Shown: positions 48,927 to 55,926 of the stretch, in pieces
Layout: each line of letters begins with the position of its first letter
How positions within the stretch are numbered: the first letter of the stretch is position 1
From: Acidobacteriota bacterium
GTDB taxonomy: Bacteria; Acidobacteriota; Blastocatellia; Pyrinomonadales; Pyrinomonadaceae
Assembly: GCA_016718135.1 (NCBI GenBank)
Contig: JADKEF010000017.1
Location: 496,001-560,000, forward strand
Direction of reading: 5' to 3'
Length of the DNA: 64,000 nt
Made by a program: the position numbers and the translations under genes
The notes under the pieces: model-generated
What the model was told of the DNA's origin: nothing
The model's input: the letters and a program-made list of their open reading frames with translations, nothing else
Databases searched by the model: none

Positions 48927-49339
48927 TATTTAGCAAAAACTTGGGACATATCCGTAAACGACTTGAATTCCAAAGCGTTCCCGCTCGGGTCGAGGAAGAA
49001 CATCGTCGCCTGTTCGCCGACCTCGCCAGCGAAGCGGATCCTGGGCTCGATAACAAATTTAACACCTTTTGCGGTGAGCTTATCGGCTAACGCGCTCCAT
49101 TCGTCCATCGGAAGAATGATGCCAAAATGCGGCACGGGAACGCTATCAGAATCGACCTCGTTCGAAGCCTTAATGCCGGAATTCGGTGCGAGATGAGTAA
49201 CTATCTGATGTCCATAAAGGTCAAAATCGATCCAACGGTCCGAACTGCGGCCTTCTTCACAGCCAAGCAAACCGCCATAAAATTCGCGTGCGGCATCAAG
49301 ATCGTTAACAGGAAATGCGAGGTGAAATAGATTTTGCAT
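48926..49339 (-). CDS. VOC-family (glyoxalase/dioxygenase fold) protein
   Basis: The 137 residues from ATG 49339 begin MQNLFHLAFPVNDLDAAREFY, the typical VOC start. Metal-type residues include the His near the start, QIVTHLAP and FFLDPSGNALEFKSF with a late Glu. It resembles extradiol-dioxygenase-like proteins of unknown substrate. An upstream ATG at 49354 lies within the repeat arm. It is coupled to the deacetylase. Confidence 0.88.
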   Translation of the reverse strand: MQNLFHLAFPVNDLDAAREFYGGLLGCEEGRSSDRWIDFDLYGHQIVTHLAPNSGIKASNEVDSDSVPVPHFGIILPMDEWSALADKLTAKGVKFVIEPRIRFAGEVGEQATMFFLDPSGNALEFKSFTDMSQVFAK

Positions 49340-49349
49340 AAGCTTTTTC

Positions 49350-49417
49350 GCCATGAATTACACGAGTGGAACTAATTAACCTAAATCCTGATTCGTGTTA
49401 TTCGTGTTACTCGTGGC
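49350..49417. repeat. Word-type inverted repeat (CACGAGT/ATTCGTG words)
   Basis: The left arm GCCATGAATTACACGAGTG (49350-49368) and right arm (49391-49417) are imperfect reverse complements. It lies between the divergent VOC and methyltransferase genes. The right arm has three tandem TTCGTG words. Confidence 0.8.
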
Positions 49418-49437
49418 TAAATAATTCTTAGATCAAC

Positions 49438-50607
49438 ATGACCGAAAATATCGACAAATTTATCGAAGCACTTTCCGCTTCGCTCGAAAAACAGACTTTC
49501 GTAAAGCTGACTCTCGGCAATTATAAGGGCACCGAGGAGCATCTGCAAAAGATACTGGTGCGGCTGGTTTCGACGAAGAAAGGCACACGGCTCTTTTTTC
49601 TTTACCGCAGCGAAACGCGTGATACGGCGAAGAATTACGATCTCGAAACCGGGATCGCCCTTATTTCGGAAGCGTTAGATACAGGCTTTAAGAGCGGCCA
49701 TCTCTTTACAACCACGAACGATTTTCAGCTCGACATCGGCAAGAAGACCAAATCTAGGTTTAATATCGGCAAGCCGACGTTCCCGACGGCACCACCGATT
49801 GAACACAACCGCGAGAAGACCGTACAGATCGATCCGGAAAGCTCGTATTTAAAAGCTCTCGGTATCACCGATGACAATGGCCGCATCCGTGACCGTCAGC
49901 AGGATAAGTGGCGGCAGATCAATAAGTTTGTCGAGATATTGGCGAGTCTTGTCGATAAATCCGAGCTGAAAGATGCGACAAAATTGCGGATCGTCGACAT
50001 GGGTTGCGGCAAAGGCTATCTGACGTTTGCGGCGTATGACTATTTCAAGAACACTCGAAACATCGACGTCCAGATGACCGGCGTCGACGCAAAAAGCGAC
50101 CTTGTCGACCTCTGCAACGGCATCGCGACCGCGTGTCAGTTCGGCGCTCTGAATTTTGTCGTCGGCAGCATCGGCGATTACGAGATCGGTGATGTCGATA
50201 TCCTGCTCGCCCTGCACGCCTGCAACACCGCGACCGACGAAGCCCTGTTCAAAGGCATCACCTCAAAAGCCGGCCTCATCGTCGCCGCTCCGTGCTGTCA
50301 TCAGAAAATTCGCCCGCAGATCAAACCGCCCGAAATGTTTCGCAACATCCTAAAACACGGCGTCATGCTCGAACGCACCGCCGAAACCATCACCGACGGC
50401 CTCCGTTCTTTGCTGCTCGAACGGAGCGGCTACGCGACCAAACTCTTCGAATTCGTCCCCGTCGAACACACGCCGAAGAACAACATGCTTGTTGGCACAC
50501 GCCTGAAAAAGCCGCATGAACCAGAACAATTTGATCGACAGATAGCCGAAATAAAAACTCTTTACGGGATTGAACATCAACGACTCGAAACTCTCCTAAC
50601 CTCCTAG
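49438..50607 (+). CDS. Class I SAM-dependent methyltransferase
   Basis: The 389 residues hold an extended N-terminal domain (1-175) followed by a Rossmann methyltransferase domain. Motif I is DMGCGKGYLTFAA and the acidic loop is VDAKSDLV. ALHACNTATDEA and the VAAPCCHQKI region suit the Methyltransf_32-type family seen also in GSTCD/yeast-like proteins. The substrate is unknown, possibly RNA or protein. Confidence 0.85.
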   Translation: MTENIDKFIEALSASLEKQTFVKLTLGNYKGTEEHLQKILVRLVSTKKGTRLFFLYRSETRDTAKNYDLETGIALISEALDTGFKSGHLFTTTNDFQLDIGKKTKSRFNIGKPTFPTAPPIEHNREKTVQIDPESSYLKALGITDDNGRIRDRQQDKWRQINKFVEILASLVDKSELKDATKLRIVDMGCGKGYLTFAAYDYFKNTRNIDVQMTGVDAKSDLVDLCNGIATACQFGALNFVVGSIGDYEIGDVDILLALHACNTATDEALFKGITSKAGLIVAAPCCHQKIRPQIKPPEMFRNILKHGVMLERTAETITDGLRSLLLERSGYATKLFEFVPVEHTPKNNMLVGTRLKKPHEPEQFDRQIAEIKTLYGIEHQRLETLLTS

Positions 50608-50627
50608 ATTCTTGCCTTCTTTTCCTA

Positions 50628-50718
50628 CCTTTGCGTTCCTATGCGGTCTTTGCGTGAGATCTCATTTGCAGTAAAATGTCACGCAAAGTTCGCCAAGAAC
50701 GCAAAGAAGACGCAAAGG
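50628..50718. repeat. Word-type inverted repeat (ACGCAAAG words)
   Basis: The left arm CCTTTGCGTTCCTATGCGG..TTTGCGTGA (50628-50657) pairs with TCACGCAAAGTTCGCC.. (50679-50718), which carries three or four ACGCAAAG words. It immediately precedes the DUF1801 gene and may occupy its leader. Confidence 0.85.
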
Positions 50719-50726
50719 AGATTTCT

Positions 50727-51182
50727 ATGCAATCAACCGGCAAAACCCCTGACGACTACATCGCCGGTCTTCCCGAGGATCGTCAGGCGGCAGTCTCGGC
50801 TATGCGTAAGGTCATAAATGACAACATACCGGCCGGATTCGAGGAACGGATGCTCTACGGCCATATGGGCTGGGTAGTGCCGCACGAAATTTATCCGCCC
50901 GGGTATCATTGCGATTCAAAACTACCACTCAGCTTCCTAGGCATAGGGTCGCAAAAAAACTTCATCGCCCTTTATTCGATGTCCATCTACAGCCTTCCCG
51001 AACAACTTGAGTGGTTCCAAACCGAATGGCCAAAGCACACATCGCGAAAGCTCGACATGGGCAAGTCGTGCATTCGCTTCAAAAAGGTCGACGATATTCC
51101 GCTCAAACTGATCGGCGAACTCGCATCGCAGGTCACGCCACAGGAATGGGTCGAGATATACGAGAGATCTAAGCCTCGCTGA
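50727..51182 (+). CDS. DUF1801-domain protein
   Basis: The 151 residues follow a GGAG site at ATG 50727. The DUF1801/YdhG-like fold is seen as TPDDYIAGLPEDRQAAVSAMR, ERMLYGHMGWVVP and MGKSCIRFKKVDDIPLKLIG. The function of the family is not established; iron or small-molecule binding has been suggested for homologues. A longer in-frame start lies in repeat DNA. Confidence 0.88.
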   Translation: MQSTGKTPDDYIAGLPEDRQAAVSAMRKVINDNIPAGFEERMLYGHMGWVVPHEIYPPGYHCDSKLPLSFLGIGSQKNFIALYSMSIYSLPEQLEWFQTEWPKHTSRKLDMGKSCIRFKKVDDIPLKLIGELASQVTPQEWVEIYERSKPR

Positions 51183-51198
51183 TGCGTCCCTGAATTAC

Positions 51199-51227
51199 TT
51201 GACCTGCCGCCACTTCCGACGTATGAT
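51199..51227 (+). promoter_or_regulatory. Sigma-70 promoter of rpmE
   Basis: TTGACC (51199-51204), exactly 17 bases, TATGAT (51222-51227). It gives a leader of about 55 bases before the L31 start. Confidence 0.75.
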
Positions 51228-51286
51228 TAAAGATTGTGTTAACACGCAAGTTCACATCGCTTATATACGGCGAAGGAAGTGACATT

Positions 51287-51517
51287 ATGAAACAGGAAAT
51301 ACATCCAAATTACACCGAGATCACAGTTTCGTGTGTCTGCGGTAGCGTTTTTCAGACGCGATCGACCATGGGCCAGGAACTTAACATAGAAATTTGCTCT
51401 GCGTGCCATCCGTTCTTTACCGGCAAGCAGAAGCTGGTCGATACGGCCGGACGCGTTGACCGCTTTAACAAGCGTTACGCACGTGGTGCTGCTGAGGCAC
51501 CTGCGGAAGCTGCTTAA
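51287..51517 (+). CDS. rpmE: 50S ribosomal protein L31
   Basis: The 76 residues begin MKQEIHPNYTEITVSC. The zinc-binding type is indicated by Cys16/Cys18 and Cys36-Ser-Ala-Cys39 and the late HPFFTGKQKLVDTAGRV. The C-terminus has an Ala-rich tail (ARGAAEAPAEAA). GGAAG precedes the ATG. It is the first gene of the rpmE-DUF1385-prfA group. Confidence 0.95.
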   Translation: MKQEIHPNYTEITVSCVCGSVFQTRSTMGQELNIEICSACHPFFTGKQKLVDTAGRVDRFNKRYARGAAEAPAEAA

Positions 51518-51575
51518 TAAGACGAGAAAACGATTTGAACATCGCGATCTTTAATTATTAGCTCTCTAAAATTTG

Positions 51576-51647
51576 ACGCCGACCTTTAGCGCCGATCGAT
51601 ACTGGTGTGCACAAACGCACCACCGATAGGTGAAAAAAGGTCGGCGT
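51576..51647. ncRNA. Structured element between rpmE and the DUF1385 gene
   Basis: ACGCCGACCTTT (51576-51587) pairs perfectly with AAAGGTCGGCGT (51636-51647). The enclosed 48 bases hold a second stem (GGTGTGC with GCACCACC around ACAAAC). There is no T-run, so a simple terminator is unlikely. It could be an attenuator, a leader of the DUF1385-prfA part, or a small RNA. I recognise no known riboswitch. Confidence 0.5.
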
Positions 51648-51814
51648 TAGTCGTTTAGCTTTATTAAGATGCGCGCGCCGAGGTAGTCGAAAATGGGACA
51701 AACATTTTCAGCCATTTGAGCAAGCATCTGTTTTAGCACTTTAGCAATCAAATTCGACGTATGAAAAAGAGACTTTCAGCCAGCAAACTCAGATTTATTC
51801 ACACCGTCTTCGCC

Positions 51815-52996
51815 ATGGAACGCGATCTGATCGTCGGCGGCCAGGCCGTGATGGAAGGCGTAATGATGCGTACGCCCTCTGCGTACGCTATCGCGTGCCG
51901 CCGTCAGGACGGCTCGATCGTTACGACGGCAGAAACCCTGCCGAAGTGGAGCGATAAGTATAAGTGGCTGAATACGCCGGTCCTTCGCGGTGGTGCAACG
52001 CTGATCCAGTCGATGGCTCTGGGCGTCAAGGCACTTAATTTCTCGGCACGCATCTACGAAGAAGATCTAAAAGCGCAGGAAGAAGCTGAAAAAGCAAAAG
52101 CGGGAGAAACTCAACTGGCTTTTGCCGACGGCACGACCGACGAAGATTTCACCAAGGCCCCGGTCAAGGTGATCATGCCGGAGAAGACGGAGAGTAAGTC
52201 GAGCAAGATGGGGCAATCGGCAAGTGCTGTCGGTTCGATCGTTTTCGCACTGGCTTTCAACGTCCTTCTCTTTATCGTCGCTCCGCTGGTTTTGACCAAC
52301 GTGCTTTTCATCTGGCTCGGCTGGGCTGGTGCCCCCGAGATCGCGGGCGGTGCCGCTTGGTATGAGTCGGTAATGGCGTACGTCTGGAAGATCAAGCTCG
52401 ATTCGTTCGGCTCGTGGGTCTCGTTCAACCTCATCGACGGCGTGATCAGAATGATATTCTTCATCATCATGATCTTCTCGATGTCTTTCCTGAAGGACAT
52501 TCGACGCGTCTTTGAATATCACGGAGCTGAACACAAGACCGTTTTCACCTGGGAAAAAGGCCTTGCACTAACACCTGAGAATGCAACGACGATGAAACGT
52601 CAGCACCCGCGTTGCGGCACATCGTTCCTGATGGTCGTCATGCTCGTCTCGATCGTGCTTTTCTCGGTCATTACATTCGAAGCAACCTGGCTCAATCTCG
52701 TGGTACGTATTGCTCTGATGCCGCTGGTTGCCGGTCTTTCGTACGAAGTGATACGTTACGCCGCCAAAAAAGAGTCGAGTGCCGTCTTCAAACTAATGAC
52801 GCTGCCCGGCCTCTGGCTGCAAAACATCACGACCCAAGAGCCGGACGAGCAACAGCTTGAAGTCGCGATCAAGGCGTTGGATGAATCGCTGAAGTTAGAG
52901 CCTGAATCAGTTGTCGGTAGTCAGTTGGCAGTTGCCAGTTGGCCCGGGGGGGCGGCGCCCCCCCCTCTGCGGACCGCTAAGACAACCGACGAATGA
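51815..52996 (+). CDS. DUF1385 membrane protein (YqhQ family)
   Basis: The 393 residues from the ATG at 51815 begin MERDLIVGGQAVMEGVMMRTP, the family signature; ATG 51761 is an alternative start. Membrane helices lie in the middle and C-terminal thirds, with HGAEHKTVFTWEKG and HPRCGTSFLM conserved. The family lies beside rpmE and prfA in many bacteria; its function is unknown. The last 25 residues (VGSQLAVASWPGGAAPPPLRT...) are encoded by a palindromic repeat and are not family-like. Confidence 0.9.
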   Translation: MERDLIVGGQAVMEGVMMRTPSAYAIACRRQDGSIVTTAETLPKWSDKYKWLNTPVLRGGATLIQSMALGVKALNFSARIYEEDLKAQEEAEKAKAGETQLAFADGTTDEDFTKAPVKVIMPEKTESKSSKMGQSASAVGSIVFALAFNVLLFIVAPLVLTNVLFIWLGWAGAPEIAGGAAWYESVMAYVWKIKLDSFGSWVSFNLIDGVIRMIFFIIMIFSMSFLKDIRRVFEYHGAEHKTVFTWEKGLALTPENATTMKRQHPRCGTSFLMVVMLVSIVLFSVITFEATWLNLVVRIALMPLVAGLSYEVIRYAAKKESSAVFKLMTLPGLWLQNITTQEPDEQQLEVAIKALDESLKLEPESVVGSQLAVASWPGGAAPPPLRTAKTTDE

Positions 52997-52999
52997 CAA
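52916..52999. repeat. Palindromic element forming the DUF1385 C-terminus
   Basis: Outer words GTTGTCGGTAGTCAGTTGG and CAACCGACGAATGACAAC face each other. Inside are the CCAACTGCC-type words and a G7/C8 run with a CGGCG centre. The prfA start codon follows nine bases later with no Shine-Dalgarno. Confidence 0.75.
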
Positions 53000-53005
53000 C
53001 TGACT

Positions 53006-54082
53006 ATGTTTGAGAAACTTGCGCAGATAGAAAAATCCTACGACGAACTGACAGAACAGATCTCGCAGCCGGAGTTCATGTCGGACATGACGGCATACGC
53101 GCGGTTAATGAAACAGCACCGCAGTCTCGGCGAGATCGTTGAAAAATACCGCGACGTTCGCAAAATGACCGAGGATCTGCAAGGAGCCAAAGATCTCGCC
53201 GCGATGGCCGACGACGACGAAATGCGAGAGATGGCGGCAATGGAGATCGCCGAGATCGAGGAAAAGTTGCCCGCCGCCGAAGAGGCTTTGAAACTCCTGC
53301 TCGTCCCGAAAGATCCGAACGATGAAAAGAACGTCATACTTGAGATACGAGCAGGAACTGGTGGTGACGAAGCGACCTTGTTCGCCGCAGAAATTCTTCG
53401 CATGTATGCCCGATACGCCGAACGGCAGGGGTGGAAGATGGATATTCTTGAAATGTCCGACAACGGCATGGGTGGCATCAAGGACGCAACCGCGGTGATC
53501 GAGGGGGACAATGTTTACTCGAAAATGCGTTTCGAAAGTGGCGTCCACCGTGTTCAGCGTGTTCCGCAGACCGAGACACAGGGCCGGATTCACACCTCGG
53601 CGATCACAGTTGCCGTGCTGCCTGAGGCCGAGGAGATTGATGTTAAGGTCGATCCAAATGATCTTCGCGTAGATTATTTCTGTTCGTCGGGTCCGGGCGG
53701 CCAGTCCGTGAATACAACGTATTCGGCAGTTCGTCTTACGCACTTGCCGACCAACGTTGTGGTCTCGATGCAGGACGAAAAGTCGCAGATCAAGAACAAA
53801 GAAAAAGCGATGCGTATCCTGCGTGCCCGTCTGCAGGAACTCGAAGAGCAAAAACAGCACGACGAACTGTCTGCTGAACGCAAATCCATGGTCGGCAGCG
53901 GCGACCGCAGCGAGAAGATCCGCACCTACAATTTCAAAGAAAATCGAGTCACCGACCACCGCATCGGTCTTACCGTTCATCAACTTGAACTCGTGATGGA
54001 AGGCCAGATCGACGAGTTTGTCGACACGCTCAGAACGCACTATCAAACTGAGAAATTGAAAGCCGAAGCCGTCGGAGCTTAA
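53006..54082 (+). CDS. prfA: Peptide chain release factor 1
   Basis: This terminates translation at UAA and UAG. At 358 residues it is full length. Seen are GGQ at 231-233 (SGPGGQSVNTTYSAVRLTH), the PxT stop-recognition region as RVPQTETQGRIHTSA, and the usual N-terminal coiled domain. No ribosome-binding site is evident since the preceding repeat element reaches almost to its start. Next comes a histidine phosphatase, one base away. Confidence 0.97.
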   Translation: MFEKLAQIEKSYDELTEQISQPEFMSDMTAYARLMKQHRSLGEIVEKYRDVRKMTEDLQGAKDLAAMADDDEMREMAAMEIAEIEEKLPAAEEALKLLLVPKDPNDEKNVILEIRAGTGGDEATLFAAEILRMYARYAERQGWKMDILEMSDNGMGGIKDATAVIEGDNVYSKMRFESGVHRVQRVPQTETQGRIHTSAITVAVLPEAEEIDVKVDPNDLRVDYFCSSGPGGQSVNTTYSAVRLTHLPTNVVVSMQDEKSQIKNKEKAMRILRARLQELEEQKQHDELSAERKSMVGSGDRSEKIRTYNFKENRVTDHRIGLTVHQLELVMEGQIDEFVDTLRTHYQTEKLKAEAVGA

Positions 54083-54083
54083 T

Positions 54084-54743
54084 ATGCCCCCAGCAACGCA
54101 CCTATACTTGATACGTCACGGTCAATCGGCAGGCAATGCCGAGGGCCGTTTTGGCGGTCATGGGCCCACGCCGCTGTCGGATCTTGGGGTGAAGCAGGCG
54201 GAAAGAACCGCTAAGGCTTTGGCCAAAGAAGGCATTAATGTCATTTACTCAAGCGATCTGATCCGCGCGGTGCAGACGGCGGAGCCGCTGGCGAAGTTGC
54301 TCGATGTTCCAATAAATACCTCGGAAGCCTTTCGCGAACGTAACGTTGGCGTCCTTCAAGGTCTTACCTTTGACGAGTCGCGGCAGAATTATCCGCAGGA
54401 TTACTACGCCCTCATCAACCGTAATATCAACCACGTTATAACGGATGGTGAAAGCTATCGCCAACTTTTAAGGCGTATCACCGGCGAGCTGAGGATCATT
54501 CTTCGTACGCATCAGCGTGAAAAAGTCGCCATATTCTCCCACACGGGTGCGATCTGCTACCTAACGCTCTTTCTCCTCGGAGCTATCCATCGCGGCACCA
54601 AGACAACTCCGTGGATAATCACATCGAATTGCGGCATAAACCACTTCGAATTCCGCGGCCCGCGAAACGTCCGAGTCCTCGCCCTCAATGACACCCGCCA
54701 TCTGGTCCAAACCACCGGTGAAGATGCGTTTGCCGCTCGGTAG
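54084..54743 (+). CDS. Histidine phosphatase (phosphoglycerate mutase-like) family protein
   Basis: The 219 residues have the RHG signature (YLIRHGQSAGN, His12), the second catalytic His in AIFSHTGAICY, and the Glu region ERNVGVLQG. The substrate is uncertain (phosphosugar, cobalamin-precursor or other phosphoester). It follows prfA after one base, so it is likely co-translated. Confidence 0.9.
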   Translation: MPPATHLYLIRHGQSAGNAEGRFGGHGPTPLSDLGVKQAERTAKALAKEGINVIYSSDLIRAVQTAEPLAKLLDVPINTSEAFRERNVGVLQGLTFDESRQNYPQDYYALINRNINHVITDGESYRQLLRRITGELRIILRTHQREKVAIFSHTGAICYLTLFLLGAIHRGTKTTPWIITSNCGINHFEFRGPRNVRVLALNDTRHLVQTTGEDAFAAR

Positions 54744-54755
54744 GGGTTTTTGTCT

Positions 54756-54784
54756 TGACATTGCTGCTAAATTTGCCTTAACTG
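54756..54784 (+). promoter_or_regulatory. Candidate promoter of the TPR-protein gene
   Basis: TTGACA (54756-54761), a 17-base spacer and a weak -10 (TTAACT). GAGG stands eight bases before the ATG at 54822. Confidence 0.35.
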
Positions 54785-54821
54785 GCTTTATCAAGATCCA
54801 ATTTTCTTCAGTGAGGTTGTT

Positions 54822-55850
54822 ATGAACTGGAAGCCAAGAATATTTTTAGCTATTTCGATCGCGTTGGTCGGTACGACGCCCCTCGTGGCTCAGGATGACG
54901 AGACGCGGTCTGCGTCCGGATTGCCGACGAAGATCGGTGAAAACACCGCTCCGGGTAGCCGAATGAACGTCTCAGGCCGCATTAAGCTCGAGGGTGCGGA
55001 GGGTGTAAAACCCACTCCCATCGTTACAGTTCATATCACACAAGGGGGAAACTCGATACAAAGAGCGACCACAAATGATGCAGGGATCTATCTGATCCAA
55101 GGTGTTCCGCGTCAGAATATAGGGATCCTTGTCGAAGTGAATGGGAACGAGGTCGCTCGCCAGCCGATCACCAGTTCCACGATCGGCAATCAGAGGATCG
55201 ACATGACCATACCGTGGCCGATAATTCGGTCGGATGCAAAGCCGGGCGTGATCGTCGCGAACAAGCTGTTCCAGCGAACGGCCAAGAACGAGGAATTATT
55301 TGAAAAGGCCCTGGCCGCCGGAAAAGCGCTCGAAACAAAGAAGGCCGTTGACCTGTTTAACGAGATCCTAACTAGCGAACCAAAGGACTTTGTCGCATGG
55401 ACCGAACTGGGCACCGTCTATTTTCGTGCAAATTCTCTCGATAATGCAGAGGCATGCTATTTTAAGGCGATCGTGTTAAGATCTGACTACTTTGCGGCAC
55501 TGATCAACCTCGGCAAGCTCTACCTGAGCCGCAAGCGTCTGGACGACGCAATACTTGTGCTCTCAAACGCCGTCGCCTCTAATCTGACTTCGGCGGAGGC
55601 ACGGCATTATCTGGGCGAAACGTATCTACAAGCTAAGAAGGGCTCCCTAGCTGTGCCGCAGTTAAATGAGGCGATCCGACTGGCTCCTGCCGAGAAGGCA
55701 GATCTTCACCTTCGACTTGCCTCTCTCTACGATGCGGCTGGAATGAAGGCAAAGGCCGCAGCAGAATACAAAATGTTTCTTGAGAAACGGCCCGAGCATC
55801 CTGAAAAGAAGCAGCTCGAGAAGTACATCGCAGAAAATCTGTCGAAGTAG
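54822..55850 (+). CDS. Exported TPR protein with carboxypeptidase-regulatory-like domain
   Basis: The 342 residues have a signal peptide (1-24), a beta-rich domain (about 45-125, ITQGGNSIQRATTNDAGIYLIQGVP) like the CarboxypepD regulatory fold, and four or five TPR units (about 155-330, LDDAILVLSNAVASN, AVPQLNEAIRLAPAE). It is probably an envelope scaffold. It converges on the TonB-dependent receptor with a shared terminator. Confidence 0.85.
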   Translation: MNWKPRIFLAISIALVGTTPLVAQDDETRSASGLPTKIGENTAPGSRMNVSGRIKLEGAEGVKPTPIVTVHITQGGNSIQRATTNDAGIYLIQGVPRQNIGILVEVNGNEVARQPITSSTIGNQRIDMTIPWPIIRSDAKPGVIVANKLFQRTAKNEELFEKALAAGKALETKKAVDLFNEILTSEPKDFVAWTELGTVYFRANSLDNAEACYFKAIVLRSDYFAALINLGKLYLSRKRLDDAILVLSNAVASNLTSAEARHYLGETYLQAKKGSLAVPQLNEAIRLAPAEKADLHLRLASLYDAAGMKAKAAAEYKMFLEKRPEHPEKKQLEKYIAENLSK

Positions 55851-55872
55851 CCCATTTTCAATAGAACAAAAA

Positions 55873-55902
55873 AAGAGCTGAGGCATTAAAACCTCAGCTC
55901 TT
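55873..55902. terminator. Bidirectional rho-independent terminator
   Basis: AAGAGCTGAGG pairs with CCTCAGCTCTT across eight bases. A T-rich run follows on the plus strand and A-run on the other side gives T on the minus strand. It serves both the TPR gene and the receptor gene. Confidence 0.9.
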
Positions 55903-55926
55903 AGTTTGTTTTCTAACCGCTTGGAC

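Noticed and set aside
42635..50718. CRISPR-like direct repeats in intergenic regions
   Set aside because: The words are 7-12 bases, degenerate and directly adjacent, without spacers of even length, and no cas gene is present.
53105..54046. A minus-strand frame of 313 codons opposite prfA
   Set aside because: It is a shadow of the release factor gene with His/Phe-rich random-like composition.
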